From assembly GCA_009922615.1 (NCBI GenBank), contig RFVF01000011.1, positions 1 to 64,000 of the forward strand: a stretch of DNA of 64,000 nucleotides, read 5' to 3'. Position 1 is the first letter of the stretch; each line of letters starts with the position of its first letter. Shown here piece after piece: positions 25,297 through 35,092 of the stretch. Under the pieces are notes generated by a model. That model saw nothing but the letters and a program-made list of their open reading frames with translations, was not told the DNA's origin and ran no database searches. Position numbers and translations under genes: made by a program. Source of the stretch: Pseudomonadota bacterium (GTDB lineage: Bacteria; Verrucomicrobiota; Verrucomicrobiia; Limisphaerales; SXTU01).

Positions 25297-27831
25297 TCAG
25301 GGCTGCACGGCTCGATAAAAGCGTCGAGCGACGCCGGCTGTGCCGTTGTCCGTATAGTTGAAGGTGCCAGTTAACGCGTTGCTGGTCGTCAAGGTGGTCC
25401 ATACAACACTCGCCGACCCAGAATTCTCCGTTGCCTGTATGGCATAAGGCACACCTGGCATGCCGTTGAGGCGGAGTGACACTTGACTGCTGCTCCTTGG
25501 TCCAATCAATTCTATGCGCGGTGGTGGCAGGATGAGGCCATAGACGTCACCGTTGCTGAAATCGTCGTCGGCCAACGTCGTTACGGTGACTAGGCGTGCG
25601 CCATCGAAAAGAAAACTTCCAAACGAAGCTCTCGTCCTCCCTTGCGATCCGAAAAGCGAAAACTCGGCGGTGAGCGGCATTCCCGCTCGATTGAAGAAAC
25701 GATTATTAAAACGTCCGTCGCTGTCTTCAATCCAGCTGACCAGGTAACTATTTCCCGCGAAGATGACCGTGGCAAACGGCTGGCCGCCGGGTCCGGTGGC
25801 AATGGGTAATTCATTGCCGACCACTGAACCAAAGCGGGTCACGAGCCGGCCATAAACGTCCCAGCCGGCCTGGTTTGGAAAATTGGGTCCAAGGTCGGTG
25901 TCTCGGGCCCACACAACCAAGTAATTTGTTCCGTCGAAGGCGAGACTGGTCGGGTTAAATCGGGGGGACGGATTCTGACTGATGAGGAACGCGCTGCCCG
26001 GAACTCCAGAGCGGGAAACAAGTTTTCCATACGTGTTATACAGCTCCGTTGGTCCTGCCTTTCTGACCAGATATGCGACGAGGAAATTGGTTCCATCAAA
26101 ACCCACCGCCGGTTCCAACTGCATGCTCGTTTCGATCGCTATGGGAATCTCGGAGCCGAGGAGCGTTCCGCTTGGTGTCACTAGTTGGCCATAAATGTCA
26201 CTTTCGAGTTGGCCATTGCGCTCATCACGCCAGACGACGAAATAGTTGCTCCCATCAAAATGCAAGTGGTTGAATCCATCCAGCAACTGGTTGCCTGGTG
26301 CCGAACTAATCGCAAATGGTGCCCTGACAAGACTGCCGGAAGGATTGATAAACTGCCCGTAAATATCCCGGTTGTTGTTGTCGGCGACATCTTCCCAAAC
26401 CATCAGATAGTTGGTGCCGTCGAACGCGACGGAAGGAGTGCCGCCAAAGCGACCGGTGGTGATACGCGCACCAATGAGCACACCGGTCGGGGAGAAAAGT
26501 TGAGCTGTGATCTCGTCGTGAGCCGCACTTCCGCCTTGAATACCTACGAGGTAATTGGTGCCGTCAAAGGCGAGGTGAAAGGCCGACTCGTTACTGCTAG
26601 TGATGCCGATGGGAAAAGTCCCGCGCGGCAACGGATTGACAAAAATGCCATTGATGACCCCGTTGGTAAATTGGGCGTCCCCTACCCCACCGATGACTGG
26701 CTCTGCCAAGCCAACCACGGCCAAGTATCGCCTGCCATCAAAGAGGAGCGATGGAATCAGGGAGAATTTGCCTTCTTGGACTGCAGAGAGAGTGAACTCG
26801 GAACTCATCGGTGCGCCGGTCGAATTAAGGAATCGTGCCTTGGTAGTTACGTTGGTGCTGCCAAACCCGTCCATCCACGCCACGAGGTAGTTGGTCCCAT
26901 CAAATGCAGTCGAAGGAAGGATCTGACTGCCGACAGCAGTTGTGATCGGGATACGATCCGGCGCCACGGTTCCAGCGGTGGTCACAAACCGGCCAAAGAT
27001 GTCCCACTCGTTACTCAGATTTCCTCCCACCTCATCTCCAAGGGTTACAAAATACCTCGCCCCATCGAAGATAACGGTTCCTTCGTTGTCGCTGTGAAAA
27101 GTGTTGCCATCAATCAAGAATTCCTGTGTGACGAACGGTCCAGCGGGGCTAATGAGTCGCCCAATAATGTCCGTGTCATTGAAATCATCGCGCCAGACAA
27201 CAAGGAAGTTGGTCCCATCAAAGGCAGCCGAACTGCCTACGCCAGCCACGCCGCTGATTTTGAAGTCACCACCCTGAGGCACTCCTGCGGGGGAAATAAA
27301 GCGTCCGTAAATGTCACGATTTCCTTGTCCCGTGTCGCCTCGACGCTTATCTGCCCAAGTCACCAGAAAGTTAGTCTTACCAAAACAGATGGATTCAAAC
27401 TGATCAACCTTTGTGGATTGGCTGAGTAGAAATGGGCTGCCGATGAGCGCACCAGAAACCGAAATCATCTGGCCGACAACTGGCACGTTGCCGTTTCCAC
27501 TGTCACCATAGTCGGCCCAGGCCAAAATGTAGTTGACCCCATCAAAACCCACCTTCGGAGGGTCGCCCGTGTGGCCCGTGGTGATCTGGGATCCAATCAT
27601 CGCACCAGAAGATGAAACAAGCTGGGCTCGTGGCTCAGAAGTGCCATCCTGACGGATGATTTGAAGCCCGATTAAATAGTTCGTTCCATCAAACGCAGCT
27701 TGAGGAAAGGGGCGACGAATGTTGTTGGTGGCTATCGAAAACTGTTCGGCGTGGCCGTATGAAACCAAACTCATGCCGAGCGGCATGAGCACAAAAAACA
27801 AGCGGAGGCTCCGCAACGTGAAGTGAATCAT
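25297..27831 (-). CDS. Secreted FDGTNYL-repeat protein
   Basis: 844 residues. The N-terminus has a basic region and a hydrophobic core ([20 protein letters not shown]) consistent with a Sec signal peptide. The mature chain has about fourteen repeats of roughly 50-60 residues, each with a core such as [10 protein letters not shown] followed by a D-x-R turn and ending near YGQFI. This suggests a beta-propeller or stacked beta-sheet ectodomain. The last 60 residues end in RRFYRAVQP, a C-terminal form common in secreted proteins of this phylum. The base composition is visibly lower in GC than that of the neighbours. The function is unknown; binding to a surface or polysaccharide is a guess. Confidence 0.8.
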   Translation of the reverse strand: MIHFTLRSLRLFFVLMPLGMSLVSYGHAEQFSIATNNIRRPFPQAAFDGTNYLIGLQIIRQDGTSEPRAQLVSSSGAMIGSQITTGHTGDPPKVGFDGVNYILAWADYGDSGNGNVPVVGQMISVSGALIGSPFLLSQSTKVDQFESICFGKTNFLVTWADKRRGDTGQGNRDIYGRFISPAGVPQGGDFKISGVAGVGSSAAFDGTNFLVVWRDDFNDTDIIGRLISPAGPFVTQEFLIDGNTFHSDNEGTVIFDGARYFVTLGDEVGGNLSNEWDIFGRFVTTAGTVAPDRIPITTAVGSQILPSTAFDGTNYLVAWMDGFGSTNVTTKARFLNSTGAPMSSEFTLSAVQEGKFSLIPSLLFDGRRYLAVVGLAEPVIGGVGDAQFTNGVINGIFVNPLPRGTFPIGITSSNESAFHLAFDGTNYLVGIQGGSAAHDEITAQLFSPTGVLIGARITTGRFGGTPSVAFDGTNYLMVWEDVADNNNRDIYGQFINPSGSLVRAPFAISSAPGNQLLDGFNHLHFDGSNYFVVWRDERNGQLESDIYGQLVTPSGTLLGSEIPIAIETSMQLEPAVGFDGTNFLVAYLVRKAGPTELYNTYGKLVSRSGVPGSAFLISQNPSPRFNPTSLAFDGTNYLVVWARDTDLGPNFPNQAGWDVYGRLVTRFGSVVGNELPIATGPGGQPFATVIFAGNSYLVSWIEDSDGRFNNRFFNRAGMPLTAEFSLFGSQGRTRASFGSFLFDGARLVTVTTLADDDFSNGDVYGLILPPPRIELIGPRSSSQVSLRLNGMPGVPYAIQATENSGSASVVWTTLTTSNALTGTFNYTDNGTAGVARRFYRAVQP

Positions 27832-27953
27832 TGAGGAGCTGGTTTGTGTTGTCGGTTCTGCTGGGCCGAGTGGTTACAGGTTTATTGAAGGCCTGTCCAT
27901 CACCATCAGGAAGATTGCCCGCCCACCTTCTCCTCCCGCATAGTCCACCCGAC

Positions 27954-28748
27954 ATGCAGCCATACCTCGACCTGCTTCAGCACGTCCTCGACAAGGGCAA
28001 GTTCAAGTCCGACCGCACCGGCACCGGCACCTACTCCGTCTTCGGCGCGCAGACGCGCTTCGACCTGCGCACGAGTTTCCCCGTCCTGACCACGAAGAAG
28101 CTCCACCTCAAGTCCATCATCTACGAGTTGCTCTGGTTCCTGCGCGGCGAGACGAATGTGAAGTGGCTCCAGGAGCGCGGCGTGACTATCTGGAACGAAT
28201 GGGCGGACGCCGAGGGCAACCTCGGCCGCGTCTATGGCGCGCAATGGTGCGACTGGCGCACGACCGACGGCCGCAGCGTGAACCAGATTGATCAGGTCAT
28301 CGCGCAGATTCAGAAAAACCCTGACTCGCGCCGGCACATCGTCAGCGCGTGGAATGTCGGCGAGATTGACCAGATGAAACTTCCGCCCTGTCACGCGCTC
28401 TTCCAGTTCTATGTGGCCGACGGCGAACTCTCCTGCCAGCTCTACCAGCGCAGCGCGGACCTCTTCCTCGGCGTGCCGTTCAACATCGCCAGCTACGCGC
28501 TGCTCACGCTGATGGTCGCGCAAGTCACGGGCCTGAAACCCGGCGAGTTCGTCCACACCTTCGGCGACCTGCACCTCTACGCAAACCACCTCGAACAAGC
28601 GAAGCTCCAGCTCACCCGCGCCCCGCGCCCGCTGCCGACGATGAAGCTCAACCCCGCCGTGAAGAACATCCACGACTTCCAGTTCGAGGACTTCACGCTC
28701 GAAGGCTACGAACCGCACCCGCCCATCAAGGCGCCGATTGCGGTGTGA
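27954..28748 (+). CDS. thyA: Thymidylate synthase
   Basis: 264 residues, the normal length. [15 protein letters not shown] starts the family fold. [11 protein letters not shown] binds phosphate, [12 protein letters not shown] has the catalytic Cys, and [20 protein letters not shown] is a further signature. It methylates dUMP using methylene-tetrahydrofolate. ATG at 27954 is chosen because it starts the conserved region; upstream codons in frame overlap the divergent promoter area. Confidence 0.96.
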   Translation: MQPYLDLLQHVLDKGKFKSDRTGTGTYSVFGAQTRFDLRTSFPVLTTKKLHLKSIIYELLWFLRGETNVKWLQERGVTIWNEWADAEGNLGRVYGAQWCDWRTTDGRSVNQIDQVIAQIQKNPDSRRHIVSAWNVGEIDQMKLPPCHALFQFYVADGELSCQLYQRSADLFLGVPFNIASYALLTLMVAQVTGLKPGEFVHTFGDLHLYANHLEQAKLQLTRAPRPLPTMKLNPAVKNIHDFQFEDFTLEGYEPHPPIKAPIAV

Positions 28749-28754
28749 GGGCGC

Positions 28755-29318
28755 ATGAAGTCCAAAATTCTAAAATGGTTTTTTGCGGTCATGTTGGTGT
28801 CGTTCGTTAGCTTGACGGGAATTTACCTTGGAAGCCCGCTTCCAGCACCCAAGGTCGAATTGAGAGTCCTTTCTTTAGTGTCGTCAACTGGCACGAACGC
28901 GATTGCATCCCTGTCCTTCACAAACCACGGGCAAACCAGCGTTGTATTCAGCGAGGCGGTGGGCCGGATTATCGTCGAGACACGAGCCGGTTGGACTACC
29001 AATCAGGCTCCGTCCACGGAACCATTGGTGAGGGATATTGAGCCAGGCAAGCATCGAACCTTCAGCGTGCCTATTCCGTTTGATAGTATCCGTTTTCAGG
29101 TCAAGTCCACTTACTACTTTCAGCGTTGGAGGAATAACCCCGGTTCAGACGCTAACGCATTGCTGCACCGAGTTGGCTTTTGGAGCTCAGCACCTAAATT
29201 CGCTGTAGATGCGGCTAACTCGTGCATCTATCACTTGATGCGTGAACCTGGGGAAAATGAGATCGCAACAGCATGGATTACGAACCTTTTTCCAGCTCAA
29301 GTCAAAGCACCAGATTAG
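28755..29318 (+). CDS. Membrane-anchored protein of unknown function
   Basis: 187 residues. MKSKILKWFFAVMLVSFVSL is an uncleaved anchor or signal peptide. The rest is a soluble, beta-rich domain with LSLVSSTGTNAIASLSFTNHG near residue 40, resembling an immunoglobulin-like fold. I do not recognise the family. It starts 6 bp after thyA and has lower GC than the flanking genes, which suggests recent acquisition. Confidence 0.6.
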   Translation: MKSKILKWFFAVMLVSFVSLTGIYLGSPLPAPKVELRVLSLVSSTGTNAIASLSFTNHGQTSVVFSEAVGRIIVETRAGWTTNQAPSTEPLVRDIEPGKHRTFSVPIPFDSIRFQVKSTYYFQRWRNNPGSDANALLHRVGFWSSAPKFAVDAANSCIYHLMREPGENEIATAWITNLFPAQVKAPD

Positions 29319-29342
29319 CTGCCTCAGCAAGCCCCACTTCTC

Positions 29343-30569
29343 ATGCGCCTGAAATTCCCCACCAAGAGAAGCCCGAGCCTCGTCGCCTCGGCTGCTGCGC
29401 CTACGGTCTGGCCCCTCGACCCTGCCATCACGTTCCTGAACCACGGTTCGTTCGGCAGTTGCCCGCTGCCGGTGCTGGAGTTTCAGCGTGAGGTGCGCGA
29501 ACGGATGGAGCGGCAGCCGGTGAAGTTCTTCGTGCGCGACTTGGAGGGCTTGCTGGACGAGGCGCGGGCGAGGCTCGCGGCGTTCGTCGGCAGCGCGGCG
29601 GAGGACTTCGTGTTCGTGCCGAATGCGACGAGTGGCGTGAACGCAGTGCTGCGCTCGCTCTCCTTCGATCCGGGCGATGAGTTGCTCGTCACGGACCAGG
29701 AATACAACGCCTGCCGTAATGCCTTGGACTACGTGGCCGGGCGCAGCGGGGCGCGGGTGGTGGTGGTGAAGATTCCGTTTCCGCTGGCGGGTGTCGCCGA
29801 AATCAACACCCCCATCCTCGCCGCAGTCACGCCGCGCACGCGGCTCGTGTTGCTCGACCACGTCACCAGCCAGACTGGTTTGGTGCTGCCCATTGAGGCA
29901 CTCGTGCGCGGATTGGCTGCGCGCGGCGTGGACACGCTCGTAGACGGGGCACACGCGCCGGGAATGGTGCCGCTGAATCTCGCGCAGCTCGGCGCGGCCT
30001 ACTACACGGGCAACTGCCACAAGTGGATTTGTGCGCCGAAGGGCGCAGCCTTCCTGCACGTTCGTCGTGACCGGCAAGAGCGTATTCACCCGCTGGTCAT
30101 AAGCCACGGCGCGAACTCCTCGCGCACGGATCGATCGCGTTTCCTCATCGAGTTCGGCTGGATGGGCACGGGCGATCCGAGCGCGGCGCTCGCGGTGCCC
30201 AAGGCACTTGAGTTCATACGCTCGCTGCGGCCCGGCGGCTGGGATGAAGTGATGAAGCACAACCGCGACCTCGCGCTCGCTGGCCGTCGCGTCTTGTGCG
30301 CCGCGCTGGAGATTCCCACGCCCTGCCCGGATGAACTCATTGGTTCACTGGCGTCGGTGCCGATTCCTGACGCGAACAGCGCCAAGCCGTCGAAGAATCC
30401 GCTCTACCTCGACCCGTTGCAGGACAGGTTGCTGGTGGAGTTTGGCATCGAGGTGCCGGTGATTCCCTGGCCCGCGCCACCGAAACGGCTGCTGCGCATC
30501 TCGGCGCAGCTCTACAACTCGCTGCCGCAATACGAAAAACTCGCGAGGGCGCTGAAGAAGCTGCTGTGA
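29343..30569 (+). CDS. Class-V PLP aminotransferase, isopenicillin-N-epimerase-like
   Basis: 408 residues. FLNHGSFGSCPLPVLEFQRE and PNATSGVNAVLRSL are typical of the class-V group that includes isopenicillin N epimerase. The PLP lysine lies in YYTGNCHKWICAPKG, with VDGAHAPGM supplying the aspartate that contacts the pyridine nitrogen. The reaction may be cysteine desulfuration, amino-acid epimerisation or lyase chemistry; sequence alone does not decide. Confidence 0.88.
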   Translation: MRLKFPTKRSPSLVASAAAPTVWPLDPAITFLNHGSFGSCPLPVLEFQREVRERMERQPVKFFVRDLEGLLDEARARLAAFVGSAAEDFVFVPNATSGVNAVLRSLSFDPGDELLVTDQEYNACRNALDYVAGRSGARVVVVKIPFPLAGVAEINTPILAAVTPRTRLVLLDHVTSQTGLVLPIEALVRGLAARGVDTLVDGAHAPGMVPLNLAQLGAAYYTGNCHKWICAPKGAAFLHVRRDRQERIHPLVISHGANSSRTDRSRFLIEFGWMGTGDPSAALAVPKALEFIRSLRPGGWDEVMKHNRDLALAGRRVLCAALEIPTPCPDELIGSLASVPIPDANSAKPSKNPLYLDPLQDRLLVEFGIEVPVIPWPAPPKRLLRISAQLYNSLPQYEKLARALKKLL

Positions 30570-30609
30570 GCCGAGGCCCGTGCCTGCGACTGCAATTCGC
30601 CGGCACGGA

Positions 30610-31302
30610 CTATCGCACAGCCACCACGCGCACTTCGGATGCGGGCAGGACCAAGTGCGCGAGTGAGCGCAACAGGCGGAAGCCGCGTTCTCCCAATCGG
30701 AGCCGGCAAACCCATGCCGCCGCCGCGCGGTCGTAACCGAACTGGCCGATGCCCGCCGACTTCAGTTTGAAGCCGCATTCGGTCACCAGATTGCCGAGTG
30801 TCTGCGCATTCCAGGAGAAGAGGTGATGGTTCGGCTCGGCAGGGTCGTGCTTTTGGTAGCGAGGTTCTTCCTCGAACGGGACGTGGAGCAACAGTTTGCC
30901 GCTGGGCTTGAGCACACGCCGCATTTCCGCGAGCGACGCGGCCGGGTTCAACGCGTGTTCGAGCATGTGATGACAGATCACTACGTCAGCGATTGCGTCG
31001 GCGAGCGCGGCGGACTCACTCACAAACTCAATGCCTCGCTCGCTGAGTCCGGATTCCAATAGATCGGACACATCGAAGCCAATACGGCGCGCGCACTTCA
31101 ACTCCGCCAAGTTCCACCCCGCCCCGACACCGAACTCGACGACGGTGTCAGTCGCACCGACGTGCGGGGCAAACTTCTCCGCCCGCAGCCGCGCGACCCA
31201 CGGGAACGCTTCCGGTGGAATGCCGCGCTTGCCTTGATGATAGGCAAGACCCGCTGCGCCTTGATAATGGCGCGCGGCGAAGTTGTCCGGCGTGTCGGGC
31301 AT
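30610..31302 (-). CDS. SAM-dependent class I methyltransferase
   Basis: 230 residues from ATG at 31302. VVEFGVGAGWNLAEL is the SAM-binding glycine loop, IGFDVSD the acidic tip of beta-2, and DVVICHHMLEHALNP with LKPSGKLLLHVP are motifs II and III of the Methyltransf_11 type. The acceptor is unknown; glycan or lipid is plausible because it sits beside glycosyltransferases. It diverges from the gene at 31491 across a palindromic element. Confidence 0.85.
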   Translation of the reverse strand: MPDTPDNFAARHYQGAAGLAYHQGKRGIPPEAFPWVARLRAEKFAPHVGATDTVVEFGVGAGWNLAELKCARRIGFDVSDLLESGLSERGIEFVSESAALADAIADVVICHHMLEHALNPAASLAEMRRVLKPSGKLLLHVPFEEEPRYQKHDPAEPNHHLFSWNAQTLGNLVTECGFKLKSAGIGQFGYDRAAAAWVCRLRLGERGFRLLRSLAHLVLPASEVRVVAVR

Positions 31303-31341
31303 GTGGTGAAGCCTAACGGAAGTCGGTGAATGCTGTCGAAC

Positions 31342-31448
31342 GTGGAGCGCGGGAGTTCCATCGTAGCTCGACATTCCAATATCGAGCCTTGGGCGCGGCG
31401 ACCTCAACTCGACAGCGGAATGTCGAGCTACATTGGCGGGCGCTCCAC
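31342..31448. repeat. 107-bp interrupted palindromic (REP-like) element
   Basis: Three arm segments pair in order: GTGGAGCGC (31342-31350) with GCGCTCCAC (31440-31448), GTAGCTCGACATTCC (31363-31377) with GGAATGTCGAGCTAC (31417-31431), and TCGAG (31382-31386) with CTCGA (31408-31412). The 15-bp central arms are perfect. It lies between two divergent genes. Confidence 0.85.
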
Positions 31449-31490
31449 TCTGAACTGTCGCACAGCACGGTGACTTGGTAGAACTTGGGC

Positions 31491-32684
31491 GTGCCCATTG
31501 CCGCCGATTCCGGCCCGACAGACAGCTCCGACTTGGAGCTGTCGATCGTCATGCCGTGCCTGGATGAGGCAGAGACATTGCCCGCGTGCATCGGGAAGGC
31601 GTTGCAGTTCCTGCGCGAGCACAAGGTCTCCGGTGAAGTGCTCGTGGCAGACAACGGCAGCACGGACGGCTCGCAGGAAATCGCGACCAAGCTCGGCGCC
31701 CGCGTGGTGAGCGTGATGGCGCGCGGCTACGGAAATACGTTGCGCGGGGGCATCGCGGCAGCGCGGGGGAAGTTCATCGTCATGGGCGATGCGGATGACA
31801 GCTACGATTTCGCGGCGCTCGGCGCGTTTGTGGACAAGTTACGGGCGGGTGCGGACGTGGTGCAGGGTTGTCGACTGCCGGCTGGCGGCGGAAGAATTGA
31901 GCCGGAGGCGATGCCGCCGTCGCACCGCTGGCTGGGCAACCCGCTCTTCTCCGCGCTTGCGCGGCGGATGTTTCGCGTGCCGGTGAACGACGTTTACTGC
32001 GGGCTGCGCGGGTTTCGGCGCGACTTGATTCCCAAGCTCGACCTGCGCTGCGAGGGGATGGAGTTCGCGACGGAGATGCTCATCAAGGCGAGCCTGCGCG
32101 GGGCGCGGATTGCGGAAGTGCCGATCACGTTGCATCGCGACGGGCGCACGGCACATCCGCCGCACCTGCGCACGTTCCGCGACGGGTGGCGGACGCTGCG
32201 CTTCTTCCTGATTTGCAGTCCGCGCTGGTTGTTTGTGTATCCGGGACTGCTGCTGCTGGCGCTGGGCGTGCTGGGTTTCAGCGTGGCAATGCCGGGGTTG
32301 ACGTTTTTCGGGGCGACGTTCGACGCGCACACGCTGCTGTTCGCGAGCCTGGCGTTGATGGTGGGTTATCAAGCGGTGCTGTTCGGCTGGCTGGCGCGCA
32401 CGCTGGCGGCACGGGAAGGATTTTTGCCGGAGACGAAGCTGCTTGGCTCGCTACGCGAAACGCTTTCACTGGAACGTGGTTTGTTGGTGGGAAGTGCGGT
32501 GCTGCTGATCGGCGTGAGCTTGTTGCTGGCCGCCGTGGCACAATGGCAGGCCGCAGGGTTTGGCCACCTCGACTACGCGCACACGATGCGGTGGGTGATC
32601 CCCGGTGTGACGCTGACGGCGCTGGGCTTCCAAACCGTGCTCGCGAGCTTCTTCGTCGCCGTGCTGGGGTGGTATCGGCGATGA
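31491..32684 (+). CDS. GT2 glycosyltransferase with C-terminal membrane domain (DPM1/GtrB-like)
   Basis: 397 residues from GTG; a TTG at 31485 is also possible. LSIVMPCLDEAETLPACIGK, VADNGSTDGSQEI and MGDADDSYDF form the GT-A site with the metal-binding DxD-like pair. The last 170 residues hold four hydrophobic segments, the GtrB/ArnC arrangement. It is expected to charge a polyprenyl phosphate with a hexose at the inner membrane. A methyltransferase gene overlaps its stop by 4 bp. Confidence 0.88.
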   Translation: MPIAADSGPTDSSDLELSIVMPCLDEAETLPACIGKALQFLREHKVSGEVLVADNGSTDGSQEIATKLGARVVSVMARGYGNTLRGGIAAARGKFIVMGDADDSYDFAALGAFVDKLRAGADVVQGCRLPAGGGRIEPEAMPPSHRWLGNPLFSALARRMFRVPVNDVYCGLRGFRRDLIPKLDLRCEGMEFATEMLIKASLRGARIAEVPITLHRDGRTAHPPHLRTFRDGWRTLRFFLICSPRWLFVYPGLLLLALGVLGFSVAMPGLTFFGATFDAHTLLFASLALMVGYQAVLFGWLARTLAAREGFLPETKLLGSLRETLSLERGLLVGSAVLLIGVSLLLAAVAQWQAAGFGHLDYAHTMRWVIPGVTLTALGFQTVLASFFVAVLGWYRR

Positions 32685-33280
32685 GCGCACCCGAAGAAAT
32701 GACCAACGCGTGGGAGGCTGCGTATCAGCGATTCGAGACGCGCGAGCAGGAGATGCAGAAGTTTTTGCGGCGCCTGCGAAAGGCGGGGGCGCCGACTTGG
32801 AGGAAGGAAGCGCAGGTCGTGGAGATTTTTTGCGGTCGGGGAACCGGCTTGCACGCGTTGCAGCACCTGGGGTTCAAGCGATTGGAGGGCGTGGATTTTT
32901 CGGCGGCGTCGCGCGACATCGTGATCGTGCAGGGCGGGCTGCATCATCTTCCAGAACTGCCGGCCGACTTGGAGAAAGTCGTGAGTGAAGTGCGGCGCGT
33001 GTTGCGGCCGGGCGGGCGATTCATGGTGGTGGAGCCGTGGCGGACGCCGTTCTTGCGGTTCGTGCATTGGGTCGGGAGTTTCAAATTTGCGCGGCGGGCG
33101 TGGGACAAGCTCGATGCGCTGGAGACGATGACGGAGCTGGAGTGGGTGACTTACGATCAGTGGTTACTGAATCCGGACCTCGTGCTGAGGTGTTTGGATG
33201 GAAACTTCGTAACGGAACGGAAGCTCATCGGCTGGGGAAAGCTGATGTGGGTAGGAAGGAACGGAGTGATTAGTGCTTAG
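32681..33280 (+). CDS. SAM methyltransferase, probably internally deleted
   Basis: 199 residues. VVEIFCGRGTGLHALQHLG is the SAM loop and LEGVDFS the acidic strand. The text then passes directly to AASRDIVIVQGGLHHLP, which normally lies about 25 residues later, after the alpha-C/strand 3 region (with the D-x-LPF adenine contact). LRPGGRFMVVEP and a Trp-rich tail follow. An internal in-frame deletion is the simplest reading. The enzyme may be inactive or modified. It is translationally coupled (ATGA) to the glycosyltransferase upstream. Confidence 0.8.
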   Translation: MSAPEEMTNAWEAAYQRFETREQEMQKFLRRLRKAGAPTWRKEAQVVEIFCGRGTGLHALQHLGFKRLEGVDFSAASRDIVIVQGGLHHLPELPADLEKVVSEVRRVLRPGGRFMVVEPWRTPFLRFVHWVGSFKFARRAWDKLDALETMTELEWVTYDQWLLNPDLVLRCLDGNFVTERKLIGWGKLMWVGRNGVISA

Positions 33281-33313
33281 TTTGTCCCTGGCGGCACGGT
33301 CGCTCTCGCTCAG

Positions 33314-34990
33314 ATGAAGATCAAATTTCAACTCCGCCTGGTATTTACCATGCAGGCCGTGCTGCTCGCGCTTGCGGCGTGGCGGAACATGCATCAATTA
33401 AATCCGGATGCCATCGCCTATTGCCGCATTGCCGGCTACTACGCGACGAGCCAATGGGAACTGGCGGTGACGGGCTATTGGGGGCCGCTCTTGAGCTGGT
33501 TAATGGTGCCGCTGCTGAAGGCGGGCTGTGCTCCATTGGTGGCGGCACGGGTGGTGATGGCGATGTCGGGGGTGGTGTTTTTGCTCGGTGCGGTGGCGGT
33601 GTTTCGTGCATTTCGTTTGCCTCGATTGGCACTGGTGGCGGGGGCGTGGGTGGCGATGGGTTGGTCGGTGTTCTGGTCGGTGCGGCACATCACGCCGGAT
33701 TTGCTGATGGCGGGTTGGGTGGCTCTGGCGTTGGGCGCGACCATCAAAGCGATGCTGACTCCGTTCGGGCACGAGTGCGTGCCGCGTCGCACTATCGCAG
33801 CGGGGATATGGTGGGGATTGGCATATCTGTCGAAGGCGGTGGCACTGCCACTGGCGGGACTGGCAACGATGGGTTTGGCGTGGTTGGCCTTGCACGAACG
33901 AGGGAAGCCGCGGCGTGAGGTGACACGGAGGCTGGGGGAGATCTGGCTTTGCCTGGCGGTTATCGCAGCGCCGTGGGTTGGCGTGTTGTCACACCACTAC
34001 GGAAAGTTCACCTTCTCAACGACGGGGCCAATCGCCCACGCGCTGGCCGGACCGGGGGAAGAGGCACGTTATCACCCTGCGATGGTGACACTGCATCGGC
34101 CAGAAGCGGGGCGGGTGACGCAGTGGGAGGAACCATCGCGAATGGCGTATCGAACTTGGTCGCCGCTGGAAAGTTGGGCGAGTTTTTCACACCAACTGGA
34201 CGTGATGGGGGGCAACGCTGCAACAATCGCCCGTTGGCTCGGCCCGGTGGCGCTCGGATGGCTACCCGGCGAAGCGAACGGCCCACCCCAACTGCGTTTC
34301 ATCGGTTTTGATTTGTGCGGGTGGACGCTCGTGGGAATGGGCGCGGCGTGGATTGCGCTGGTAAGACGTCGGTCGCGAGCCACGGCCAGAATGTGGACAT
34401 GGGCGTTGTTGCCAGTAGTGGGACTTGGTGGGTTGTATTTGCCGTTCTGGGTGCAACGAGAAGAGACCAGATACTTCTACCCGGCCTTTCCGTTTTTGTG
34501 GGTGCTGGTGGTTGGGACAGTCGGTTGGTTGACGCGTTCCGCGAGGAAAGCCCGGCGGCGGGCATCGCGGCGAATTTGTTTTTGGGGCGCCGGCCTTTCG
34601 TTCGCGATTCCGGCGCTGGTGTGGTTGGGAGTGGCGTTGAACGGGATCCCGAACCCGGCCAGCCGGGCGGCCCATGAACTGGCGGTGCACGTGCAATCCT
34701 CCGACTCTCATGGCCCGCTGGCGGGCAGCGGCCAACTGCCGGGAGGCCGAACGGGACTTTATCTGGCATTTATGCTGCGGGAATCGTGGCTGGGTGATGC
34801 AGCGTTGGCGACGCCAGCGGATTTCGCGGCGGTGGGTGCGCAGCGGGTGGTTGTGCGACGAGGTTCGGTTCAAGCAGAAGCTTTCGCCCGCGATCGAGAC
34901 TGGCAAGCTCTGCCGGAGGTCGAGGGCGTTGCATCAGCTGTGCAGCTATTTCACTTGATGCCGATGAAATCACCAGCGCGAGCGAAATAG
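33314..34990 (+). CDS. GT39/GT-C-type multipass glycosyltransferase
   Basis: 558 residues with about eleven hydrophobic segments. After the first TM, NPDAIAYCRIAGYYATSQWE resembles the catalytic first loop (Asp) of dolichyl-phosphate-mannose-dependent GT-C enzymes such as PMT_2/ArnT. The large periplasmic loop is in the middle and the C-terminus. It could use the polyprenyl-sugar made by the gene at 31491 to decorate a glycan or protein; this pairing is inference. Confidence 0.75.
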   Translation: MKIKFQLRLVFTMQAVLLALAAWRNMHQLNPDAIAYCRIAGYYATSQWELAVTGYWGPLLSWLMVPLLKAGCAPLVAARVVMAMSGVVFLLGAVAVFRAFRLPRLALVAGAWVAMGWSVFWSVRHITPDLLMAGWVALALGATIKAMLTPFGHECVPRRTIAAGIWWGLAYLSKAVALPLAGLATMGLAWLALHERGKPRREVTRRLGEIWLCLAVIAAPWVGVLSHHYGKFTFSTTGPIAHALAGPGEEARYHPAMVTLHRPEAGRVTQWEEPSRMAYRTWSPLESWASFSHQLDVMGGNAATIARWLGPVALGWLPGEANGPPQLRFIGFDLCGWTLVGMGAAWIALVRRRSRATARMWTWALLPVVGLGGLYLPFWVQREETRYFYPAFPFLWVLVVGTVGWLTRSARKARRRASRRICFWGAGLSFAIPALVWLGVALNGIPNPASRAAHELAVHVQSSDSHGPLAGSGQLPGGRTGLYLAFMLRESWLGDAALATPADFAAVGAQRVVVRRGSVQAEAFARDRDWQALPEVEGVASAVQLFHLMPMKSPARAK

Positions 34991-35092
34991 TCTGGAATTT
35001 CTGCCGCCGGTTGGGTTTCATACTGCCGCCGCCGGTTGAGAGAAGTGATTTCCCCAGGCTGCGGCATTGAAGAGACAAGCAAGCTGACCGGA

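Noticed and set aside
26185-27429. Plus-strand open frame opposite the FDGTNYL-repeat gene
   Set aside because: The minus strand has a signal peptide and clear repeats; the plus-strand frame has none and mirrors the repeats.
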